This document shows, piece after piece, positions 17,689-24,652 of a DNA stretch of 64,000 nt. The stretch lies in NCBI GenBank assembly GCA_016235345.1, contig JACRLG010000007.1, positions 124,001-188,000 on the forward strand, read 5' to 3'. The stretch comes from Deltaproteobacteria bacterium. GTDB taxonomy: Bacteria > Desulfobacterota > Desulfobacteria > Desulfobacterales > Desulfatibacillaceae. The notes beneath the pieces are model-generated. The model did no database searches, had not been told where the DNA came from, and saw only the letters and a list, made by a program, of their open reading frames with translations. The position numbers and the translations under genes are program-made. Numbering within the stretch: position 1 is the first letter of the stretch; the number at the start of each line of letters is the position of its first letter.

Positions 17689-18183
17689 ATGCTGAAAAAA
17701 TCTCTTGCGCTTGGACTGTTGGGTCTTCTGGTGCTTACCCTCTGCGCCTGGGGCATGGGTGCCAAGGAATCCGAGGTCGAGGCCACGGCGATCAAGCTCA
17801 CGGGCGAAACCATCAGGGGCGGTTACAGGCTGGTTTCAACCACCGAGCTTTCCAAGTGGGTGGAAGCAAAAAAGCCCATGCTCATCGTTGACACCATGCC
17901 ATACGAGGACAGCTTCAAAAAGGAGCACATCCCGGGCGCGATCTGCTTTGAGCTTCCCATTCCGGAAATGAAGGACATGGATCAGGCCCTGAAGGAAAAA
18001 TTCGAGAAGGCCCTGGGAGCCGATAAAAACCGCACCCTGGTCTTCTACTGCGGGTTCACCAAGTGCGGGCGCAGCCACAACGGTGCCATGTGGGCCAAAA
18101 AGCTGGGCTATACCGACGTGGTGCGGTGTCCGGGGGGCATAAAGGCGTGGAAGGAACAGGGGTTCAAGGCTGGAAAAGTGTAA
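17689..18183 (+). CDS. Exported rhodanese-domain protein
   Basis: A 164-residue protein with a signal peptide (KKSLALGLLGLLVLTLCAWG) and a single rhodanese domain (about residues 45-160). GGGAGG-type spacing is good: GGGAGG lies 4 bases before the ATG. The domain shows LIVDTMPYEDSFKKEHIPGA and the active-site loop YCGFTKCGRSHNGA, which carries two cysteines instead of the single Cys of classical rhodaneses. The cysteine just after the predicted hydrophobic core (LCAWG) could be a lipidation site, but the lipobox is poor. A periplasmic sulfur-transfer or thiol-redox role with the MauE-like neighbour is inferred. Confidence 0.88.
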   Translation: MLKKSLALGLLGLLVLTLCAWGMGAKESEVEATAIKLTGETIRGGYRLVSTTELSKWVEAKKPMLIVDTMPYEDSFKKEHIPGAICFELPIPEMKDMDQALKEKFEKALGADKNRTLVFYCGFTKCGRSHNGAMWAKKLGYTDVVRCPGGIKAWKEQGFKAGKV

Positions 18184-18225
18184 GGCCGGGCCGGGTCTTG
18201 CATATTTTTATGATGTGTTATGACT

Positions 18226-18267
18226 GCGGGCGATTTGGCCGTTAGTGGCCCTTCGCCCGCCTTTTTT
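18226..18267 (+). terminator. Intrinsic terminator after the rhodanese gene
   Basis: An 8-bp stem GCGGGCGA (18226-18233) / TCGCCCGC (18253-18260) encloses an inner GGCC-GGCC pair and is followed by C and TTTTTT. It separates the MauE/rhodanese unit from the Fe-S protein gene. Confidence 0.85.
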
Positions 18268-18308
18268 CATGATCCGGGCGAAAAATCACTTCCATGTAAC
18301 CACCGGAT

Positions 18309-19343
18309 ATGAAACCAGAAAACCGGAATGCCTTAATGTCCGACAGCATCTTTGAAATAAGGTGCAACCGGTGCGGCAAATGCGTCACGGCCTGCGGGTT
18401 CCTTGCGGAAAACGGCCCGCCCGGAAGCATAGTCGCTGGGCCTGACGCCGCTGATATGGCCTTTTCCTGCATGGTGTGCGGGCTTTGCACCGAGCTTTGC
18501 CCGGAGGGGCTGGACCCTGCCTCGGTGTTTCTGGCTCTGCGGGCCGGGGTTTCCGAAAGGCCGCAGCATCTTTCAGGGCTTGCCCGCCACGAGGCCGTGG
18601 GGGCATCGTTTCCCTTTGTTCTTTACGCCCTCCCAAAAAACTGCGACACGGTGTTTTTCCCAGGCTGCTCCCTGGCCGGAACAAGGCCCGAAACCACCGA
18701 AGCATGTTTTCTGGCCCTTAAAAAACACCTGCCCGATATCGGAGTGGTGCTGGACTGCTGCATCCGCCCCTCCCACGACATGGGGCGGACGGCAGTTTTC
18801 GGAAGGCGGTTCACCGCCCTTTCCCTAAGGTTCGCCCAAAGGGGGATAAGGCGCGTTCTGACCGCCTGCCCCGGCTGCCAGGCCACCCTTGCAATGAACC
18901 CCGACCTTGACGTTTCCACGGTATATGAGTTCTTCGCCGGACACGGAGGGCCTTCGCCGGAAAAACTGACCGGGGAAATCTGCGTTCACGACCCCTGCGC
19001 GACCCGGAACAGCGAGGGCCTGCATGAAGCGGTAAGGCATCTTCTCTGCGGCATGGGAGCCGGGTTGTCGGAAATGGAAAATTTCCGGCAGACGTCCCTC
19101 TGCTGCGGAAAGGGCGTCGGGGCGGACAACCCGGATCAGGCCGGAACAATCGGGCTCCAGGCCGGGGGACGGCGGATATTCACATACTGTTCCTGCTGCG
19201 CAGAGGTCCTTGGCGCGGATCACGTGCTGGACCACCTTCTCAGGCCCAAGGGCGGCGGGCCTTTTCGCGTTTACCGCCATCCGCGAGCCTATGCCCGAAG
19301 GCTTTTGCTCAAGCGCCGCCTTTCCCGCATGATCGGGCGCTGA
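18309..19343 (+). CDS. HdrD/GlpC-like Fe-S protein with two CCG domains
   Basis: A 344-residue soluble Fe-S oxidoreductase. Two 4Fe-4S motifs come first (CNRCGKCVTACGF and CMVCGLCTELCPEG, about residues 19-65), then two cysteine-rich CCG-type domains (FFPGCSLAG with LDCCIRPSHD and CPGCQA; HDPCATRN with SLCCGKG and YCSCCAEV). This layout is shared by GlpC, the LutA-type subunits and heterodisulfide reductase HdrD. It probably passes electrons to a disulfide or quinone. No partner flavoprotein is adjacent, so the substrate is open. An internal ATG at 18336 is an alternative start, 9 residues later. Confidence 0.88.
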   Translation: MKPENRNALMSDSIFEIRCNRCGKCVTACGFLAENGPPGSIVAGPDAADMAFSCMVCGLCTELCPEGLDPASVFLALRAGVSERPQHLSGLARHEAVGASFPFVLYALPKNCDTVFFPGCSLAGTRPETTEACFLALKKHLPDIGVVLDCCIRPSHDMGRTAVFGRRFTALSLRFAQRGIRRVLTACPGCQATLAMNPDLDVSTVYEFFAGHGGPSPEKLTGEICVHDPCATRNSEGLHEAVRHLLCGMGAGLSEMENFRQTSLCCGKGVGADNPDQAGTIGLQAGGRRIFTYCSCCAEVLGADHVLDHLLRPKGGGPFRVYRHPRAYARRLLLKRRLSRMIGR

Positions 19344-19569
19344 TGGGGTCTTCAGGTTTCCCCCCCTGCAAGCCTTTCCCTGCCGTATGCGCTCGCCCCG
19401 CCTTCCAAAATGCTTTACTAATGGTGTATGCCGGGGTATAGTCAGGCCCATAGAAATCGATATCCCACAGGCGGCGACCCTTGGGGGGGAGGCGGCGGGC
19501 GACCGGCCGGCCCCGCCCTTTACAGCGAGCCATATCCAATCCGGGCCAAATTTTCCGGGGGTTTGATCC

Positions 19570-19923
19570 ATGAAAAAAACCTACGATATCCTGCGCGTGG
19601 TTCTGCCCATCCTGGCCATTATTCTGGGCGGCATAAAGCTGGCGGGAATTCCCATAGAACAGGACACCTTTCTGACCATAGGCGCTCCGCTATGGGCCAT
19701 GAGGGTTTTCGGGCTGGTCCAGGCCGCGTGCGGGGTGGCCATATTTTTTCCGGCCATCCAGGCTGCGGGCCTCTGGAGTTCCACTGCCCTTCTGGCTCTG
19801 GCGGCTATTTTAATGGCCGCAAACGGCATGCCCCGCGCCGCCGTCCCCCTGGCCGGAATCGCCACGCTTCTGGTTTTCGCCCGCGCACGCATGGCTGTCA
19901 TTCGTAAGGACAAGGCCCCGTAA
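19570..19923 (+). CDS. Small four-helix membrane protein coupled to oleA-like gene
   Basis: A 117-residue hydrophobic protein with about four membrane helices, DoxX-like in length and spacing. The stop TAA overlaps the start of the next gene as TAATG, so translation is coupled and the product should be needed with the OleA-like thiolase. I do not recognise a named family. A role as a membrane tether or accessory for hydrocarbon or lipid product handling is only inferred from the coupling. Confidence 0.72.
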   Translation: MKKTYDILRVVLPILAIILGGIKLAGIPIEQDTFLTIGAPLWAMRVFGLVQAACGVAIFFPAIQAAGLWSSTALLALAAILMAANGMPRAAVPLAGIATLLVFARARMAVIRKDKAP

Positions 19924-20948
19924 TGCCCTTTCGCACCGCAATTCTCTCCGTCGCCGCAGTGCTTCCCGAAAACGTGGTTGAAAGCGCCGCCATAGAAGAA
20001 CTGCTCTCGCCCGTCCTGGCCCGTCTCACCTACCCTAAGGGGATCATGGTGGGCCTTACCGGCATAAGGGAGAGGCGACTCTGGGACCCCGGCGTGACGC
20101 CCTCCGCAGCCGCCATCCTGGCTGGCCGGAAGGCGCTGGAAAAAAGCGGCCTTTCGCCGGACCGCCTGGGCTGCCTCGTCAGCACCTCGGTTTCCAAGGA
20201 CTATCTGGAGCCTTCGGTGGCGAGCCTGGTCCACCACGGTCTTGGGCTTTCGCCCCATTGCGTCAATTTCGACGTTGGAAACGCATGCCTGGGTTTTCTG
20301 GACGGCATCAACACGGTATCCATGATGATAGAGACCGGGCGCATAAGAAGCGGCATGGTGGTGGCTGGGGAAAGCTCCCGCGAGCCCCTGGAGAACACCG
20401 TGAGGATGCTTCTTGAACCAGGAGTCACGGCCCAGGTCTTTCAGGACAATTTCGCCACCCTCACCCTGGGTTCCGGGGCTGCGGCCATGATTCTCACCAG
20501 GGAGGACCTGGCTTTTGGGCGGCCCGTGATAGAAGGATCGGTGAGCCTTGCGGCCACCGAGCACTGCCGCCTGTGCCTGGGGCACCGCGACCGCATGACC
20601 GCCGACGCGCCGATGGTGATGAAGCACGGGGTGAAGCTCGCCCACGACACCTGGAAAAAGGCCGAAAGCGCCATCGACGGGTGGGGTGACGGGAGCATCG
20701 ACCTCTACGTGCCCCACCAGGTGAGCGCCAGAAACATGCTGGTCTTAACCCGCACCCTTGGGCTTACGGCGGACAAGGCGGCGCTCAATTTTCAGTATCT
20801 CGGAAACATCGGCCCGGCGGCCATACCCATAACCCTGGCCCTGTCCGAAGACGACGGACGATTTGCCCCCGGAATGAGGGCGGCGCTTCTGGGAATAGGC
20901 TCCGGCCTCAACTGCTCCATGATGAGCCTCTACTGGCCGGTGTCATGA
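19923..20948 (+). CDS. oleA: OleA-like thiolase-superfamily condensing enzyme
   Basis: A 341-residue thiolase-fold protein. It matches OleA (head-to-head condensation of two fatty acyl-CoAs to a beta-keto acid) better than FabH. Shared features include RRLWD near residue 57, STSVSKDYLEPSVASLV, FDVGNACLGF with the nucleophile cysteine, and the closing GIGSGLNCSM. The His (VPHQVSARN) and Asn (YLGNIGPAAIP) of the triad are present. In the canonical pathway OleB, OleC and OleD convert the beta-keto acid to a long-chain olefin; none is adjacent here. The downstream gene is convergent. The assignment to the OleA branch comes from memory of the family motifs and should be confirmed by phylogeny. Confidence 0.85.
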   Translation: MPFRTAILSVAAVLPENVVESAAIEELLSPVLARLTYPKGIMVGLTGIRERRLWDPGVTPSAAAILAGRKALEKSGLSPDRLGCLVSTSVSKDYLEPSVASLVHHGLGLSPHCVNFDVGNACLGFLDGINTVSMMIETGRIRSGMVVAGESSREPLENTVRMLLEPGVTAQVFQDNFATLTLGSGAAAMILTREDLAFGRPVIEGSVSLAATEHCRLCLGHRDRMTADAPMVMKHGVKLAHDTWKKAESAIDGWGDGSIDLYVPHQVSARNMLVLTRTLGLTADKAALNFQYLGNIGPAAIPITLALSEDDGRFAPGMRAALLGIGSGLNCSMMSLYWPVS

Positions 20949-20998
20949 AGGCGTAGGCCGCCTGCGCGCAGGGAAGATGCCTGGGGAAAAAGCGGATT

Positions 20999-22171
20999 TC
21001 AGGCGAAGGTTAAGACGTGTTCGTTTGCCGGGCCGGACAAGGGCAGATGTATGAAAAATGTGGTTCCGTCTTTTTTCGAGGTGGTGAAGTCGACCCGGCC
21101 CGAAAGGTAGCGCTCGGTTATGATTTTCATGCTGTAGGTGCCAAGGCCGCGCCCCGGCCCCTTGGTGGAAAAGGACCGCTTGAAAAGCTGAAGGCTCACG
21201 TCCTTTGGCATGTAGGCGCTGTTGTGGACCCAAAGTCTCACGTGGGCATCTTCCCGTTCGCAGCCCAGGGTTACGGTCTCCTTGGGCCTGGACGCCTCCA
21301 GGGCGTTTTTCAGCATGTTTCCCACCACCCGCTTGGCAAGAACCCGGTCCGTTATCCAGTGGGATTCCTTTGTGGAGTCGGCTATGCTGATGAGCCTTCC
21401 GTAGGCCGACCTGTGGGATGAGTACAGGTTGACGGTTTCGGAAAGAAGCTCGCGGCAAGAGACCTTTACCGGATGAACCACGAGTTCGCCGGTTTCCGCA
21501 AGGGTCAGTTCCCTGTGCCGCAGAATCTCCTCTATGAGCTGGTCCGAACTTACCCTTAAAAGTTCACGAAGCTCGTCGCTTTCCACGCTTCCGTCCGGAA
21601 ACATCACAGAGAGGTTTTTTATGTTTCCCGCGATGTTCAATACATCGTGGAAAAAGGCCCTCTCAAGCGCGATGCGCCGCTTTTCATGGCTTATGTCCAA
21701 GGCTATGAACATGGTGAGCATCAAACTGCCCACCATAATGGGGCTGGTCCAGACCCTGAGGTCCAGGGCGTCCCAGTCGTTGCGGGCCACCCGGCATTCC
21801 TCGACAGCGTCAGCGCCCTTCTGGGCGGCGATTATCGCGTTGATGGCCCCGCACTTGCTGCAAAATTCGCTTGTGCCGCATCCTCCGCTGCAAACCTTTG
21901 CGTGAACGCAGTTGAAGGCGTCCCCCGGCTTCATGCCGATCACCTGACCCACCGTTTCAAAGCCCATGAGACTCAAAAAAGCGCGGTTGGCGAAGACTAT
22001 CCGGCGCTTTTTGTCCAGGAGCAGAAGAATGTTGGGGCCCTGGTCGAACTGGGCGAGAAGCAGGGGTATCCTTGCTATCTCCTAGTATGCGGCAAAGGCT
22101 TCGGTACGGGGGATTTTTTGCGCGGGGGCGAATTTTGCGTCGCCGGAATAAGCCATCGGGGTCCCGTCCAT
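20999..22171 (-). CDS. PAS-domain histidine kinase interrupted by an in-frame UAG
   Basis: The ATG at 22171 lies 14 bases after the preceding gene. The frame reads 29 codons to TAG at 22082-22084, then continues open to 20999. Directly after the TAG the protein reads EIARIPLLLAQFDQGPNI, then LLLLDKKRRIVFANRAFL, an intact PAS core. A cysteine-rich PAS insert (CVHAKVCSGGCGTSEFCSKC), the phospho-acceptor helix with FFHDVLNIAGNI, and a HATPase (GNMLKNALEAS; GRGLGTYSMKII) follow. Starts after the TAG would need CTG or would cut into the PAS. The kinase is soluble, so it senses a cytoplasmic signal, and the cysteines suggest a metal or redox input. Alternatives for the TAG are nonsense mutation, sequence error or suppression. 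No response regulator is adjacent. Confidence 0.75.
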
Positions 22172-22185
22172 TGGATTAATCCGTA

Positions 22186-22659
22186 TCAGGACCAGGAATC
22201 CAGCCAGTATTCGAGAATTTTTTCCAGGGCTTCCTTGTCGAAGTTCACGTGCTCTTTCTTATAGGTGTTCTTCACAAGCTCCCAGCGGCTGGGCGCGCCC
22301 TCCTCCTCCACAAGGAAAAGCATCATCCGGTTGGTGTCGTGGCCCTTAAGATAAAGGTCTATCCGCCCGGAGTAACCCAAAACGTTTCTGGCCACCGGCT
22401 CCAGCACCACGGAGGGATAGACCGAAAGGTCCATCTCCATCACCTCGATGTCGTACTTGCCGATGTAATCCTCGATCAGGGTCTTGCTGCGAATGCCGAT
22501 GCGGATGAAGCCCGACGCCAGAAGGTCCTCGAACCAGCTCGCCACCTCTTCATAGAGTTTTTTGACTTCCAGTATCCACTCGTCCCGGCGCTTGGTCCAG
22601 TCCACCTGCATGGTCTGCTTTTCGAGCCTGATTTTTTCCAGCTTGTCTTTCAGGGACAT
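22186..22659 (-). CDS. Conserved-looking 157-residue protein, unknown
   Basis: A cytoplasmic protein with a coiled-coil N-terminus (KDKLEKIRLEKQTMQVDWTK) and a mixed alpha/beta C-terminal part containing the strand-rich LYLKGHDTNRMMLFLVEEEG. No membrane segment, signal peptide or known catalytic motif is visible. It ends 14 bases before the histidine kinase start and is probably co-transcribed with it. I do not recognise the family. Confidence 0.78.
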   Translation of the reverse strand: MSLKDKLEKIRLEKQTMQVDWTKRRDEWILEVKKLYEEVASWFEDLLASGFIRIGIRSKTLIEDYIGKYDIEVMEMDLSVYPSVVLEPVARNVLGYSGRIDLYLKGHDTNRMMLFLVEEEGAPSRWELVKNTYKKEHVNFDKEALEKILEYWLDSWS

Positions 22660-23040
22660 GTTGTTGGGCCTTTCGGTTATCGTTTTTCGCAGCTTTCCAC
22701 AGTATAGCGGATGAACCGCGCCCTTGGCAAGATGAACTCGTCAAAACAGGCGGCTTTTCGTGTATTTTTTACAGTCGGGCCGGATTTCGGAGGCCGGTGA
22801 ATTGTCAGGGAGCCCAGGCGACGAATTTTTCGACCCGGGCGGGTCACCCTGCCTCCCGAATCGGGCGGAAATCATGGCAAACGCTGAAATCAGCCTTGCT
22901 GGCGGCCTTGAATCCGTCCTTTGCGCGCGCGGCTTTCCGAAAAAGCCGGGTTAAAGATGCTTATAAATTAGGGCTCAATTTAAAAATATGCAATAATTAC
23001 CTTTAATATTGAATTGTTAAAAAAGTGTTAAAAAAAATGC
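22660..23040. other. Gene-free region, increasingly AT-rich
   Basis: No supportable gene lies between the unknown protein (start 22659) and the microprotein promoter. The first 300 bases have ordinary GC content. From about 22955 the sequence becomes strongly AT-rich, rising into the promoter at 23041, as expected of an UP-element or regulatory upstream region. Confidence 0.6.
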
Positions 23041-23069
23041 TTGACAAGCGGAAAAGACGTAATTATATA
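23041..23069 (+). promoter_or_regulatory. Strong sigma70-like promoter of the microprotein array
   Basis: TTGACA at 23041-23046, a 17-base spacer and TATATA at 23064-23069, preceded by a long A/T-rich run. It is one of the best promoter matches in the window and faces the three tandem small genes. Confidence 0.75.
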
Positions 23070-23073
23070 TGTT

Positions 23074-23110
23074 CGTACAACTGTACGCGCAATTGTAAAA
23101 ACGAATTGCG
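23074..23110 (+). promoter_or_regulatory. FabR-like operator and adjacent inverted repeat
   Basis: CGTACA-AC-TGTACG at 23074-23087 is a perfect 6-bp inverted repeat with a 2-base centre, lying at the expected transcription start. It closely resembles the GTACA/TGTAC palindrome bound by FabR (YijC) in enterobacteria, recalled from the literature. A second inverted repeat, CGCAATT (23088-23094) / AATTGCG (23104-23110), is immediately adjacent. A FabR-like regulator is encoded 0.9 kb downstream. Confidence 0.6.
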
Positions 23111-23180
23111 GTACAAACATAAAAACTGATGCGCAAAAGAGTGTCCCGGAACCTGACGAAAACCGACAAAGGAGGAAGCC

Positions 23181-23324
23181 ATGAAAAGAACGAGCCAGAA
23201 AATAGGAATGGACAAGGTCGCCGGTCTGGACGTCATCACCCCGGATTTCCCCCTGTACGCCCTGGCCTACAGCCGCTTCGGCATGGCCCGGTTTTCCGGA
23301 AAAAAGAGCGGGGAAAAGAAGTAG
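23181..23324 (+). CDS. Tandem microprotein 1 (47 residues)
   Basis: The ATG at 23181 follows a near-perfect AAAGGAGG. The 47-residue product has a basic N-terminus (MKRTSQKIGM), a conserved core DVITPDFPLYALAYSRFG and a strongly basic tail (KKSGEKK). No signal peptide or full membrane helix is present; the core could form a short amphipathic or membrane-surface helix. About nine bases in 144 differ from copy 2, and the ribosome site is identical, so the two are a recent tandem duplication. The promoter upstream carries a FabR-like operator. Function unknown; no named family recognised. Confidence 0.8.
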   Translation: MKRTSQKIGMDKVAGLDVITPDFPLYALAYSRFGMARFSGKKSGEKK

Positions 23325-23405
23325 GGTCATCCGTTCGGGTTTTTTGGCCTGTCGGCCACAAGCGTCAATAATCGGCAAAAGCCGCATTTCTTAAAGGAGG
23401 AAGCC

Positions 23406-23549
23406 ATGAAAAGAACGAGCCAGAAGTTGGGAATGGAAAAGGTCGCCGGTCTGGATGTCATCACCCCGGATTTCCCCCTGTACGCCCTGGCCTACAGCCG
23501 CTTCGGCATGGCCCGGTTTTCCGCCAGAAAGAGCGGGGAAAAGAAGTAA
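23406..23549 (+). CDS. Tandem microprotein 2 (47 residues)
   Basis: Paralogue of the first microprotein with the same AAAGGAGGAAGCC leader, the same length and the same core DVITPDFPLYALAYSRFG. Amino-acid changes are confined to residues 8-11 and 41-42; other base changes are silent, which argues for selection on the protein. It lies 81 bases after copy 1 with no promoter of its own visible. Confidence 0.8.
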   Translation: MKRTSQKLGMEKVAGLDVITPDFPLYALAYSRFGMARFSARKSGEKK

Positions 23550-23627
23550 CGGCAAGCTGCCCGATTTTCGGGAATTTGCCTGATGAGCCTTTTGAACGGA
23601 AAAGCGCTCGATGTGAAGGAGGAAGCC

Positions 23628-23798
23628 ATGAACATAACCGGACTTCGCACCATAACTGGAAAGTCGACGGGGCAGGACGTGATAACGCCCGGTTTTCCCC
23701 TTTACGCCCTGGCTTACAGCCGCTTCGGATACGCCCTGCTTTTGCTTGGCAGGCCAATCAGGCGGCAGTGCACGGAAAATCTTGTGAAAGCTCCTTGA
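23628..23798 (+). CDS. Tandem microprotein 3 (56 residues), diverged
   Basis: Third copy. The AAGGAGGAAGCC site fixes the ATG at 23628 (an earlier in-frame start at 23583 lacks one). The product shares QDVITPGFPLYALAYSRFGYA with copies 1 and 2, but its N-terminus is different (MNITGLRTITGKS) and it has a hydrophobic LLLLG followed by a basic, cysteine-containing tail. The conserved block over different flanks shows which part is functional. Downstream at 23828-23852 is a hairpin (AAGG..CAAAAA/TTTTTG..CCTT). Confidence 0.75.
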   Translation: MNITGLRTITGKSTGQDVITPGFPLYALAYSRFGYALLLLGRPIRRQCTENLVKAP

Positions 23799-23827
23799 TC
23801 GGGCCTTGAGACGGGATTTTTCGCTTC

Positions 23828-23852
23828 AAGGTACAAAAAGCGTTTTTGCCTT
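23828..23852 (+). terminator. Hairpin after the microprotein array
   Basis: CAAAAA (23834-23839) and TTTTTG (23843-23848) pair around a GCG loop, with AAGG and CCTT extending the stem across a 2-base bulge. T-rich sequence follows. It could be a weak terminator between the array and the regulator gene, or an operator for the regulator. Confidence 0.4.
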
Positions 23853-23992
23853 TATACCTTCAACGGAATCTGGTATGAGACATGGACGGTAAGATTTCCA
23901 TAAGAGCGGCGAGCGGAGAGAGCGGGCCTTTTTTGGCCAAAAATTTTCCCCTTCGCCATGAAACCGACGCAACTCATGCGGCAGGGGAATCC

Positions 23993-24649
23993 ATGTCGTT
24001 TCGTGAAGTCCAGAAGGAACAAAAAGAAAAGACCAGCCAGGCTCTTATCGAGGCCGCGCTGGACCTCGCCGAGGAGCAGGGCTACGCCAGCCTGAGCCTC
24101 CGCTCGGTGGCCCGGAAGGCCGGCATCGCCCCCACCTCCTTTTACCGGCATTTCCGGGAAATGGACGAGCTTGGGCTTGCCATTGCGGAACAGGGGGCTC
24201 AGAAGCTCCTGGACTGGATGGACCGTTTCCGCCAGTCCCGCCGCGCAGCCCCGGTAAAACCCCCTAAGGACCCCTCAGGGCGTCCGGTACTGATTTCGTC
24301 TCTCGTGAAGCCCTTCGTGGAGACATTTTTAGACTGCCTGGATCAGAATTCCCTCCTGCTCCGGCTTTTTTTCCAGGAACGCACCGGAAGCGTACGCGCC
24401 ATGCGGGCCTCCATATCAAAGGTCACCGATTCCCTGACCAACTCCCTAACCGACGAGCTTGTCCGCTTCGGCAGGGACTCCGGGGCCTGTTCGGGCCAGC
24501 AGTGCCGCCTTGCCGCAGAAACCCTCATGACCCTTGCCGTATCGTGCGGAATGGACGTCCTCACGGGAAAGAAGCGGGCCGAGGCCATGGAACGGGCCGT
24601 CAACATGTCGGAGCTGGTGCTTTTGGGCGTTTGGGAAAAGGGAGGGTAG
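23993..24649 (+). CDS. TetR-family regulator, FabR-like
   Basis: A 218-residue regulator from the ATG at 23993 (AGGGGA 5 bases upstream). The N-terminal QKEQKEKTSQALIEAALDLA and helix-turn-helix SLRSVARKAGIAPTSFYRHF with MDELGLAIAEQG closely follow FabR, the repressor of unsaturated fatty-acid genes. The C-terminal ligand domain (RLFFQERTGSVRAMRASI) is also FabR-like, and the length matches. A FabR-type palindrome is present in the microprotein promoter, so local control of that array is likely. The longer frame to 23882 is not needed. It is followed after 3 bases by a gene of unknown function. Confidence 0.88.
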   Translation: MSFREVQKEQKEKTSQALIEAALDLAEEQGYASLSLRSVARKAGIAPTSFYRHFREMDELGLAIAEQGAQKLLDWMDRFRQSRRAAPVKPPKDPSGRPVLISSLVKPFVETFLDCLDQNSLLLRLFFQERTGSVRAMRASISKVTDSLTNSLTDELVRFGRDSGACSGQQCRLAAETLMTLAVSCGMDVLTGKKRAEAMERAVNMSELVLLGVWEKGG

Positions 24650-24652
24650 GGC

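Noticed and set aside
19581-20717. 378-codon open frame opposite the oleA-like gene
   Set aside because: Shadow of a strongly supported gene; His/Arg/Gly-rich translation without motifs.
23181-23798. Tandem repeats as a CRISPR-like array
   Set aside because: The repeated units are coding, of 144-171 bases, with ribosome sites and protein-level conservation; there are no short identical repeats with unique spacers.
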